Assembly: GCF_000816785.1 (NCBI RefSeq)
Contig: NZ_CP007766.1
Span: forward strand, 248,001-312,000
Length of the DNA stretch: 64,000 nucleotides
Source of the DNA: Campylobacter peloridis LMG 23910
GTDB lineage: Bacteria > Campylobacterota > Campylobacteria > Campylobacterales > Campylobacteraceae
Direction: 5' to 3'
In this document: in pieces, positions 55,750 to 64,000 of the stretch
Numbering within the stretch: the stretch's first letter is position 1
How the letters are laid out: each line of letters begins with the position of its first letter
The notes under the pieces: generated by a model
What the model saw: the letters and a program-made list of their open reading frames with translations, nothing else
The model's database searches: none
What the model was told of the DNA's origin: nothing
Program-made: the position numbers and the translations under genes

Positions 55750-58700
55750 ATGAAAGAAATAGGTTCTGATGTTGTTTTATTAAAATGTGATCAAGTGAGT
55801 TATAAAATTTATCTTCCAGGTAAAGATATAGACTATATACAGAAAAAAATTTACAACGAAATGATTCCTTATGAATATGAAATGTTGCAGGATATATTAG
55901 GAAAAGCAAAAAAAGATACCATTATAGTTGATATAGGATCCAATATAGGCAATCATTCTTTATATCTTGCAGCACATGGTTTTGATATATATGCTTTTGA
56001 AGCAAATTTAGAACTGTGTAACATACTTAAAGTAAGTATAGAATTGAATGGATTTAGAAAATTAAAGCTGCATGAATTTGGTCTATCAGATAAAAAAGAA
56101 ACAGCAATTTTAGATAATTTAAATGCTGAAAATTTAGGTGGACAATCTTTAAAAATTAAAGATTCTGGTGATATTGTTTTATATCCTCTTGATGATATAA
56201 AATTTGAAAAAGATATTTCTGTATTAAAAATAGATGTAGAAGGAATGGAAACTAAAGTTTTAAATGGTGCGATCAATACTATAAAAAAACATAGACCATT
56301 TTTATATATAGAAGCTATTAATAATGCTGAATTTAGAAAAATTAATGTTATATTAGAAAAATTAGACTATGTTTATTGGAATACTTTTAACGCAACCCCA
56401 ACACACCTATATTATCCAAAAGAACAGTTAAAAGATAAAGATATATTATCCAATATATCTTTTCATAAAACTTTAGAATCGTATCGAATGACTCAATCCT
56501 TAAATTATAGTAAAAAAATATCTACTGAAATTTCTAAAATTGTTGAAATGATATCTAAAAATAATGTTGAACTATATAAAGAAATAAACAGGCTAGAGGT
56601 ACAAAAGAGCGAATTAGATAAAAAAATTGAAAATATTCAGTCAGAGAAGTATCAACTAGAGCAGGAATTAAAAAATTATAAGGAAGTATTACACAAAGCA
56701 TCTATAGATAAACTAAAATTAAAACAAAAAGATGAGGAAATAAAAAGGATAGAAAATACATTGTCATATAGAATAGGAAATCGTATAGTGAAGTCTAAAA
56801 ATATTAAAGATATTTTAATGCTTCCATATAATTTACTTGAAGAATACAGAAAATTTAAGCTAAGACAGAGAAGAAAATCAATTAGTGTTGAAAATATAAA
56901 ATTAAAGAAAAATATAAAATTTAAAAAAAAACAAATTTTTAAATATACATTTAAAACCTTAAAATCAATAAAAATTGCTTGCATAATGGATGAATTCACA
57001 TACACTTCCTTTAAATACGAGTGCGATTTGTTACAACTCAGTCCAGGAAATTGGAAAAATGAAGTTGCAACATTTAAACCTGATTTATTATTTATAGAAT
57101 CAGCTTGGCAAGGAAAAGATTCTTTGTGGAAGTTAAAAATCTCAGGATTTTCCACAGAACTTCAAGAGCTTATAGAATATTGTAAAGAAAATAATATTGC
57201 TACTGTATTTTGGAGCAAAGAAGATCCAGTTCATTTTAATACTTTTCTAGCGATAGCTTGTTCTGTTGATTTTGTTTTTACAACTGATATTGATTGTATT
57301 CCAAAATATAAATTTCATGTTGGTCATGAAGATGTGTATTGTTTACCTTTTGCAGCTCAAACAAAAATACATAACCCCATAGAAGAATTTGACCGTAAAG
57401 ATGAATTTAATTTTGCAGGGTCGTATTATTTACGATATCCTCAAAGACAATTAGATTTTGAAAATCTTATAAGTGCAGTAAAATCATATAAAAATATTAG
57501 TATTTATGATAGAAATTTTAATAATCCTCATCCTCATTATACTTTTCCAGATTGTTATAAAGATATGATTATAGGGAATTTACCTTTTAATGAGATTATA
57601 AAAGCATATAAAGGTTATAAATTTGGGATAACGATGAACACTGTCAAGCAATCTCAAACAATGTTTGCTAGAAGAGCTTTTGAGCTTATAGCGTGCAATA
57701 CTTTTGTTGTGAGTAATTTCTCTAGAGCTTTAAGAAATTTTTTTGGTGATTTAGTAATATCATCTGATAATGTGAATGAGTTAAAAAATAAATTAAAACT
57801 AGTATGTGAAGATGAGATGTATTATAAGAAGATAAAATTAAATGCTTTAAGAAAAGTGATGAAAGAACATACTTATACAGATAGATTGAATTTTATAGCT
57901 TCTGTTGTTTACAAAGAACAATTTGAATCCAAGCATAAATTTTATATATTAATACATATAAATTCGCAAGAGGAATATACAAGGGCATTGGATATTTATT
58001 ATTCTCAAAAAGAAAACCAAGATATTGAGTTATTAATATATAGCAAAGAGAGGCTAGAGCTTCAAGATGAAAAATATAGGTTTTTTTCAGATCAAGAAAA
58101 ATTATATGAATATTTAAAAGATAAATATCAAGCTTATTTTGGAATGATGGATATTAAAGATTATTATAATGAAAATTATTTACTAGATCTAACTTTAACT
58201 CTAAAGTATTCTAATTTTAATGCTTTTGGAAAATATAGTTTTTATAATTTCAACGATGGAGAGGTATATTTAGAAAACAAAGATTGCGAATATAAAAAAG
58301 TAAAACAACTTTTTATTACTTCATCTTTTGTAAAAGTAGAATATATCAACAAAGGATTATTATCAGCTTTTCTTAATAAAGAATTTTCATATCAAATTGA
58401 AAATATGTTTGCTATTGATTGTTTTAATTATTGTAAAAATGGTGTTTTACTTACTAAAAATCAACAAGAATATGTGTCTAGTATAGATAAAGTGTATTCT
58501 GGGATAAGTATTAAAGATCTTAATATATCATCAAATTTTAAAGGTGTATTGAAGGAAACTTATGAAACTCCTGATTTGATTAAAATGGATGCTAAATTTA
58601 TATATGATAATATAGAAAAACCGATAAGTTCTAAAATTAAATTTTTGTTTGATGATAAAAGTAAATTTATAATTGAATCAAAATTACCTAGTGAAATACA

Positions 58701-60129
58701 TAAATATTTTTATTTTAAAAATTCTTTTACAAGAGAAACTTTTAATATGGTAAAAAATTCTCAATTTTTACTCCAAGGTATATTCTCAAACGAAGATTTT
58801 AAAACAGTTTTTGAATTTCAAGATGAAAATTATCAAAAAATTTCTCATAGTATTAACAAAGCTGGAGATATTCAAACTTTAGCTATACCTAAAGAGTGTA
58901 AATTTATCCGTTTTGGCTTGCGTATTCAAGGCACTGGTAAATTTCAAATAGACAATCTGATTTTAGATTTTCTAAATCCCCAGCCTTTTGCACTTCTTTC
59001 TAGAAGTAAAAAATTGGTATTAACTAAACAGTATCCTTCTTATGATGATTTATACAAATACGGCTTTTTACACTCAAGAATAAAGGCATATAAAGAAAAG
59101 GGTGTTTTGGTTGATGTTTTTAGGCTTAGCAATACACAAAAGTATGAATGTAGAGAATTTGAAGATATTGATGTGATGATGGCCACTAATGATGTTTTAG
59201 AAGAAACTTTGGCAAGTGGACAATATGACCATATTTTGGTTCATTTTTTAGATAAAAATATGTGGAATGTTTTGGAGAAATTTGTAGATAAAATCAAAAT
59301 TACTGTTTGGATTCATGGTGCTGAAATTCAAATTTGGCAAAGAAGAGAATTTGAATTTGAAAGATATAGCGAAATAGAAATTCATAGACAAAAAAAACTT
59401 TCTGATCAAAGAGTGAAATTTTGGACAAAAATTTTCAATGCAAATTATAAAAATATGCATTTTATTTTTGTAAGTGAGTATTTTAAAAAAGAAAGTTTAG
59501 GGGACTTAAAAATATCATTAGATTCTAGCAAATATACCATCGTATATAATCCTATAGATACTTCAATGTTTAATTATTTACCTAAATCACAAAATGATAG
59601 AAAAAAAATTCTTTCTATTAGCCCTTTTGTCTCAAGAAAATATGCAAATGATTTAAGTATTGAGGCTATTTTGGAGCTTAGCAAAAGAGATTTTTTTAAA
59701 GATTTGGAATTTTTTATAGCCGGCGATGGAGTGTTATTTGATGAATTAACTAATGATTTGAAATATTTTAAAAATATTATCTTGCATAAAGGATTTCTAA
59801 CCCAAAAAGAAATATCAAATTTGCATAAACAATATGGTATTTTTTTAAATCCAAGTAGATGGGATTCTCAAGGTGTATCGAGAATTGAAGCTATGTCAAG
59901 TGGTTTAGTTCCGATTACTAATAACATTGCAGCAATTCCAGAATTTGTAGACAATGAATGTGGAATTTTAGTAGAACCTGAAAATACAAAAGCATTAGCT
60001 GATGCAATCGAGTTTTTATATAAAAACCCAGATGAATTTATGAAATTATCCGCAAATACTGCAAAAAGAGTTAGACAGCAATGTGATAAAGATATTACTA
60101 TATCCAAAGAATTGGATATAGTAATATAA
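55750..60129 (+). CDS. Large FkbM methyltransferase / CgeB-like / GT4 glycosyltransferase protein
   Basis: 1459-residue capsule assembly protein with at least four parts. Residues 45-215 form an FkbM methyltransferase (DIGSNIGNHS 61-70, EAN 84-86, LKIDVEGMET). Residues about 235-340 are a coiled coil. Residues about 405-720 resemble CgeB/DUF3880-type glycosyltransferases (FWSKEDPVHFN near 487, ARRAFELIACNTFVV). Residues about 950-1080 look like a beta-sandwich carbohydrate-binding domain. Residues 1285-1445 form a GT4 C-terminal domain (FIAGDGVLFDEL; GVSRIEAMSSGLVP near 1375). It probably both transfers sugars and adds O-methyl groups. Linkages cannot be read from sequence. Confidence 0.8.
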   Translation: MKEIGSDVVLLKCDQVSYKIYLPGKDIDYIQKKIYNEMIPYEYEMLQDILGKAKKDTIIVDIGSNIGNHSLYLAAHGFDIYAFEANLELCNILKVSIELNGFRKLKLHEFGLSDKKETAILDNLNAENLGGQSLKIKDSGDIVLYPLDDIKFEKDISVLKIDVEGMETKVLNGAINTIKKHRPFLYIEAINNAEFRKINVILEKLDYVYWNTFNATPTHLYYPKEQLKDKDILSNISFHKTLESYRMTQSLNYSKKISTEISKIVEMISKNNVELYKEINRLEVQKSELDKKIENIQSEKYQLEQELKNYKEVLHKASIDKLKLKQKDEEIKRIENTLSYRIGNRIVKSKNIKDILMLPYNLLEEYRKFKLRQRRKSISVENIKLKKNIKFKKKQIFKYTFKTLKSIKIACIMDEFTYTSFKYECDLLQLSPGNWKNEVATFKPDLLFIESAWQGKDSLWKLKISGFSTELQELIEYCKENNIATVFWSKEDPVHFNTFLAIACSVDFVFTTDIDCIPKYKFHVGHEDVYCLPFAAQTKIHNPIEEFDRKDEFNFAGSYYLRYPQRQLDFENLISAVKSYKNISIYDRNFNNPHPHYTFPDCYKDMIIGNLPFNEIIKAYKGYKFGITMNTVKQSQTMFARRAFELIACNTFVVSNFSRALRNFFGDLVISSDNVNELKNKLKLVCEDEMYYKKIKLNALRKVMKEHTYTDRLNFIASVVYKEQFESKHKFYILIHINSQEEYTRALDIYYSQKENQDIELLIYSKERLELQDEKYRFFSDQEKLYEYLKDKYQAYFGMMDIKDYYNENYLLDLTLTLKYSNFNAFGKYSFYNFNDGEVYLENKDCEYKKVKQLFITSSFVKVEYINKGLLSAFLNKEFSYQIENMFAIDCFNYCKNGVLLTKNQQEYVSSIDKVYSGISIKDLNISSNFKGVLKETYETPDLIKMDAKFIYDNIEKPISSKIKFLFDDKSKFIIESKLPSEIHKYFYFKNSFTRETFNMVKNSQFLLQGIFSNEDFKTVFEFQDENYQKISHSINKAGDIQTLAIPKECKFIRFGLRIQGTGKFQIDNLILDFLNPQPFALLSRSKKLVLTKQYPSYDDLYKYGFLHSRIKAYKEKGVLVDVFRLSNTQKYECREFEDIDVMMATNDVLEETLASGQYDHILVHFLDKNMWNVLEKFVDKIKITVWIHGAEIQIWQRREFEFERYSEIEIHRQKKLSDQRVKFWTKIFNANYKNMHFIFVSEYFKKESLGDLKISLDSSKYTIVYNPIDTSMFNYLPKSQNDRKKILSISPFVSRKYANDLSIEAILELSKRDFFKDLEFFIAGDGVLFDELTNDLKYFKNIILHKGFLTQKEISNLHKQYGIFLNPSRWDSQGVSRIEAMSSGLVPITNNIAAIPEFVDNECGILVEPENTKALADAIEFLYKNPDEFMKLSANTAKRVRQQCDKDITISKELDIVI

Positions 60130-60488
60130 AATTATTTTAAATTCCCTGTACCAGTGGATGTGTTTTTAAATGTTTGATAGTATAAGATGTTATTGGTAAT
60201 TTGTGGCTATTTTAAAAGTATATAATAGTGCATGATATATTATAAATTTTCTATGTAAAAAGGCAAAAAATAAGTTGTATTTTGTTATTAATATAGATTT
60301 TATTTTAAATATTAAAAATTAATGTAAATTGTAGTTTTAAAAAATAACAAAAGTAAAGAAGAATGCTATATTATTAGTTTTAATCTATTTTGTAATTTTA
60401 AGCAGCAAATACACTTTAGTCTAAATTATACTGTTTATAAGTAATGATATAATATAATTTATTAATACAGAAAATAAAAAGGAAAAAA
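60130..60488 (+). other. 359-base intergenic region, no gene seen
   Basis: A/T-rich stretch without an ORF or tRNA. Near its end a consensus TATAAT (60448-60453) sits 36 bases ahead of the next ATG, which has AAAAAGGAAAA in front. It is the only long gap inside the capsule region and marks a change to even more A/T-rich coding sequence, so it may be a junction of gene acquisition. Confidence 0.5.
60448..60453 (+). promoter_or_regulatory. -10 box for the deacetylase/methyltransferase gene
   Basis: TATAAT in GATATAATATAA, 36 bases before the ATG at 60489. No clear -35. Confidence 0.5.
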
Positions 60489-63248
60489 ATGTTTAATGGT
60501 GCTAAGAAATATATACGCAAAATTTTTAAACAAGATATTATTAGTATTTTTAAAATACAAATAAAAGATATTGATTATTTAGAAATAATAGATAATCATA
60601 TTTATTATGTAAAGAGAAATAAATTGTTTGTGATATACGATTGTAATAAAATTAATATTAATTCTTTGGAGGATTATTCAAGAGAATACAAGATTAATTT
60701 ATATTGTATATCTATATGGCAATTAAATAACAAGTTATACTGTTCTGCTAAAAATGAAGAGAATCTATATAACATTATCGATATATTTAATAATGTTGTT
60801 ATATATACATATGAATATCCTATTTTAGAGGAATATCTTAAAATAAATAAAAAACAAGGGTTGTTTTTATTTGATAGTTGTGATAAAAATCAATCAATTG
60901 TACTATCTATAAGTGTCAATAATAAAATAAATGTAATTTTGGATGAAAACGTAAAAATACTTTCTATAGCATATTTAAAACCATATATATATGTTAGTAT
61001 AAAAAAATACAAAGAGTCTATAATAAAAATTATTTCTCAAATTGGTATTTTTGGAAAAATTAAAAAAATTTCCAAAGAAGTTACATGTGGTTTATATTAT
61101 AAATTAATGGTAAAAAATAAAGAGCTTTTATTATGTCAAGATGGCCCTACTAAGATTTTCAATTTAAATAAAAAAATTGTTTTTGATGATTCCATAGGTA
61201 GCAATATTGGTTCTCAAGTTAATTCGTATATAACTATAACAAATAAATTTAGAAGAACTTATTTATTATTTAGTACTTGGAGAAATACAAAAAATTATCC
61301 AAAATCGTGTTTATATTTTATTAGAAATGAAACTAAAAGACTTGTTAAAAATTATGATAATATAGAATATAGTGATAAATTAAAGTGGAGTGGATATAAA
61401 AGTTATAGAATTGGAAAATTATGTTTTGATGAAAAAATAATTTTTTGTAATAAGTATGATTATCCTATGGTTGTTGAATTTTCAAACTATTCTTATAAAA
61501 ATTTGATTAATAGTGTTGTTTCTTTTTGTGATGATAAAACTATTATTATGGATGATAAAATTAAAAATATAGAAAATATTCAAACCAATAAATATATAAA
61601 TAATTTTAATAAAAATGATTTAACTTCAATAAAATCTACAAATTTTTTTATAACAATAGATACAGAACAGCATGTTAAAAATATACCTTTTGCTTTAACA
61701 GGAGAAGGATTAGAAAAACAATGCGGTGTTTATTTGATTATGGATATATTAGAAAAATATAGTTTAAAAGGTGTATTTTTCGTAAATATATATGAGCATA
61801 AAAATTTTAATGGAGTTATTGAAAGAATAATTAAAGATATAAATGATAGAGGACATGAAGTTGGATTACATTATCATGCAAATTCATCATCTAAATGGAA
61901 AAATAATTTAATAGAATATTCTTTAAATGAGCAAGTTGATATTTTAAATTATGGCAAAAATTTTATATTTAATATTATTGGAAAATATCCATTATCTTTT
62001 AGAGGAGGTGGATACCAAATAAATATGGACACTTTTAAGGCATTAGAAATTTGTGGCTTTAAATATGATTCTTCAGCTTTTGTTTCTTATAAACAGAATA
62101 TAATTTATAACTCTATTAACAAAATAACAAAATATAATAATATTATTGAATTTCCAGTAACTACAAATTTTTTATTTGGTTATCTTACAAAGTTAGATTT
62201 AAATGCCCAAGGAAATGCAAACGATATGTTAAATATAATGAATACGCATAGATTTAATGGTCTTGAAAATATAATAGTAATGTTACATTCTTTTTCGTTT
62301 ATAAAATGGTATAAAGGAAATGATGAAAGATTAAAATCGAAATTAAAATTTACGGGCAATAGATATGCAATAGGAGTTAATGATAACTTGATTAAAGAAT
62401 TTGAAATTTTTTGCAAGAATATTTCAGATAATAATGAATTTAAAAATGTGTTATTTGAAGATTTAAAAAAAGAAGAAATTGAAGAATGTTTAGTTAGTGA
62501 GAAGGATTTTGTCCCAAAAAATATCATAGAATATAATAATGGAGAAAATATTTGTCCTATATGTGAAAATAAAGTTTCTTTTCAAGAATATAGAAATAGA
62601 AAAAATGCTATTTGTCCAAAATGTAGATCATTAGAGAGAATGAGATTTAAATATTTGTATTTAAAAAGAAATTTACATATAGATATTATGAAAGATAAAA
62701 ATATTTTGCACATAGGTCCTGCTATGTGTGTATATGATAAATTAAAATTATTAAATCAAGTTAATTATATAACTTCTGATCCATTTTCTGATTCTATGTA
62801 TAAGTATCCATTGGAAAATATACCTTTTAAGGATAATTATTTTGATATTATTATATGTATAGGTATTTTAATTCATGTATTAGATGATGATAAATGTTTG
62901 AAAGAAATGTATAGATTATTATCTAAAAATGGTAAATTAATACTTTGGGTTGGAGATTTATATGATGATAAAACCATTGAAAGATATAATAGAGCTGATT
63001 TTGATAAGATGAAAGCAATAAGTTTTGATTATCCTATGAATTTATCAGATGGAAAAACAATATTATTAGATGATGGGAGTATAGGTTATAATCCAAGGTA
63101 TTCAACCAGAACTTATGGTAAGGATTTTATACAGAAATTGAAAAATATAGGTTATCATGTGGATATTGTAAATTCTAAAGATATTGCAGGATATAGAAAA
63201 TATGGATTAATAGAAAATGATATTTTAATTATAGGAAGTAAATTATGA
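60489..63248 (+). CDS. Unknown N-domain fused to polysaccharide deacetylase-like and Zn-ribbon methyltransferase domains
   Basis: 919-residue protein, no signal peptide. Residues 1-370 are strand-rich and unrecognised. Residues about 385-610 resemble a NodB-type polysaccharide deacetylase: FFITIDTEQ (about 386-394, in place of TFDD), HEVGLHYHANSS (about 455-466) and SFRGGGYQ (about 503-510). Residues about 688-720 form a zinc ribbon (CPIC-x-CPKCRSLER), directly followed by a class I SAM methyltransferase (ILHIGPAMCVYDKL, IPFKDNYFDIIICIGILIHV) to the end. It probably modifies capsule sugars in the cytoplasm. Codon use is more A/T-rich than upstream genes. Overlaps the next gene by four bases (ATGA). 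Confidence 0.75.
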   Translation: MFNGAKKYIRKIFKQDIISIFKIQIKDIDYLEIIDNHIYYVKRNKLFVIYDCNKININSLEDYSREYKINLYCISIWQLNNKLYCSAKNEENLYNIIDIFNNVVIYTYEYPILEEYLKINKKQGLFLFDSCDKNQSIVLSISVNNKINVILDENVKILSIAYLKPYIYVSIKKYKESIIKIISQIGIFGKIKKISKEVTCGLYYKLMVKNKELLLCQDGPTKIFNLNKKIVFDDSIGSNIGSQVNSYITITNKFRRTYLLFSTWRNTKNYPKSCLYFIRNETKRLVKNYDNIEYSDKLKWSGYKSYRIGKLCFDEKIIFCNKYDYPMVVEFSNYSYKNLINSVVSFCDDKTIIMDDKIKNIENIQTNKYINNFNKNDLTSIKSTNFFITIDTEQHVKNIPFALTGEGLEKQCGVYLIMDILEKYSLKGVFFVNIYEHKNFNGVIERIIKDINDRGHEVGLHYHANSSSKWKNNLIEYSLNEQVDILNYGKNFIFNIIGKYPLSFRGGGYQINMDTFKALEICGFKYDSSAFVSYKQNIIYNSINKITKYNNIIEFPVTTNFLFGYLTKLDLNAQGNANDMLNIMNTHRFNGLENIIVMLHSFSFIKWYKGNDERLKSKLKFTGNRYAIGVNDNLIKEFEIFCKNISDNNEFKNVLFEDLKKEEIEECLVSEKDFVPKNIIEYNNGENICPICENKVSFQEYRNRKNAICPKCRSLERMRFKYLYLKRNLHIDIMKDKNILHIGPAMCVYDKLKLLNQVNYITSDPFSDSMYKYPLENIPFKDNYFDIIICIGILIHVLDDDKCLKEMYRLLSKNGKLILWVGDLYDDKTIERYNRADFDKMKAISFDYPMNLSDGKTILLDDGSIGYNPRYSTRTYGKDFIQKLKNIGYHVDIVNSKDIAGYRKYGLIENDILIIGSKL

Positions 63249-64000
63249 ATAAAGATGATTTGCAGTATTTAATTAAAAACAAAATTTTAAGATTGGCTAA
63301 TTATGAAGATATAAATTTTAATACTATAGATTGGACGTATAATCCATATAATCATACAAATTATATTTTTATATTGCATAAAATGGAATATTTATTAGAT
63401 TTGGCTTATTTTTATATTGATACAAAAGATAAAAATATAAAAGATATTATATTTGATATTTTAAATTCGTGGTATTTATCTTGCAATGACAAATTAGATA
63501 ATCCTTGGATATTCCACGATCATGCTACAGCATTAAGAGCTTCTAATATATCAAAAATTTTAAGTATCATAAAAAGTTGTATAAGTAAAGATGAATTTTT
63601 ACTTTTTCAAAAAATTTTAACAATAGATGTTAATAAGCTTTTATTAGATGAGTTTTATTCTAAAAATACAAACCATGGATTAGATCAAAGCTTATCTTTA
63701 TATGAAGCATCTTTTTTTTTAGAAGTTAATAATGTATTAGATATAAGAAATATTGCAACAAATAGAATTAATGATGAACTTAGATTTGCTTTTTGTGATG
63801 ATGGTGGTCACAAAGAGAATAGTCCAGCTTATTTATCTTATGGTATTTCTCAGGTTTTAAGAGCTTTAGATATTGGATATAAGTATGAAAAAGAAAATAC
63901 TAAAATATATTTTCCATTAGATTTATTAAAAAAATCTTGTTTAGTTTTAGGATATTTTGTTCAATTTAATGGAAATTTGCCCCTTATTGGTGATACTACT
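63245..64000 (+). CDS. Heparinase II/III-like protein, 3' end outside window
   Basis: The open frame from ATG 63245 runs through the right edge (252 codons seen) and starts inside the stop of the previous gene. FHDHATALRAS (about 95-105), a TNHGLDQSLSLYE segment (about 141-153) and FCDDGGHKENSPAYLSYG (about 180-197) match the alpha/alpha toroid of heparinase II/III and alginate-lyase proteins (consensus NHG and GxHxExSPxYH; the last His is Leu here). No signal peptide is visible. In a capsule locus with a uronic-acid pathway it may trim or edit the polymer. The C-terminal beta-sandwich domain lies outside. Confidence 0.75.
   Translation, partial: MNKDDLQYLIKNKILRLANYEDINFNTIDWTYNPYNHTNYIFILHKMEYLLDLAYFYIDTKDKNIKDIIFDILNSWYLSCNDKLDNPWIFHDHATALRASNISKILSIIKSCISKDEFLLFQKILTIDVNKLLLDEFYSKNTNHGLDQSLSLYEASFFLEVNNVLDIRNIATNRINDELRFAFCDDGGHKENSPAYLSYGISQVLRALDIGYKYEKENTKIYFPLDLLKKSCLVLGYFVQFNGNLPLIGDTT

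Noticed and set aside
60130-60210. Remnant of a broken gene after the giant glycosyltransferase gene
   Set aside because: A short in-frame stretch continues past the stop for about 16 codons, but it matches nothing recognisable and is too short to support.

Overview
The window looks like a chromosomal segment of a Campylobacter, probably one of the C. jejuni/C. lari relatives. The DNA is very AT-rich, genes are densely packed, and most promoters show only an extended TATAAT-like -10 box. The gene neighbourhoods recall Campylobacter: rimO-tilS next to prfB, murD-mraY opposite gpmI-fabG, katA followed by a small ankyrin gene, a ridA/transporter/lyase cluster before feoAB, acpP-fabF-accA, and kpsMTEDF. 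The species assignment is inference.

Region 1 (1-10832) is a two-partner secretion locus. It has three tandem TpsA exoprotein genes (the first cut by the window edge) with nearly interchangeable ends, then one TpsB outer-membrane transporter gene behind a leader containing a long hairpin. Each TpsA ends in an acidic stretch and a conserved cysteine pair, suggesting a surface-tethered adhesin of the HMW type. Region 2 (10809-23835) is mostly housekeeping: tilS, rimO, prfB, a Usp protein with a K+-channel-like protein, a YeiH-family membrane protein with a divergent LysR regulator, murD-mraY, gpmI-fabG, acpS and fliL. A Doc-type toxin gene and a 44-residue probable antitoxin gene lie inside the rimO-tilS operon, all overlapping.

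Region 3 (23904-38401) is metabolic. Two paralogous PAS/HTH (YheO-type) regulators are divergent from katA and from a five-gene operon (ridA, DcuC-type carrier, trans-sulfuration PLP enzyme, fumarase-superfamily lyase, MmgE/PrpD protein). The two divergent promoter regions share an operator-like sequence. Between them lie katA, its ankyrin partner and an argH-Dcu pair whose ribosome binding site sits in a perfect palindrome. The five-gene operon could import and dismantle a fumarate-amino acid adduct; S-(2-succino)cysteine is my leading guess. feoAB follows a clear terminator. Region 4 (38549-41088) is acpP-fabF-accA and a tRNA-Phe gene.

Region 5 (41207-64000) is the capsule region. It opens with a candidate undescribed biosynthetic operon: an AAC(3)-like/aminopeptidase-like fusion with a G8 tract at its start, an ornithine cyclodeaminase/SbnB-like dehydrogenase, a carrier protein, an adenylating ligase and a LysA-like decarboxylase. 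Together these suggest assembly of an unusual amino-acyl group on a carrier protein and its transfer to an amino sugar. After a convergent DUF455 gene come the export genes kpsMTEDF, wecB-wecC for UDP-ManNAcA, a giant FkbM/CgeB-like/GT4 protein, a deacetylase/methyltransferase fusion, and the start of a heparinase II/III-like gene that runs off the right edge. kpsC and kpsS are not seen and may lie beyond it.
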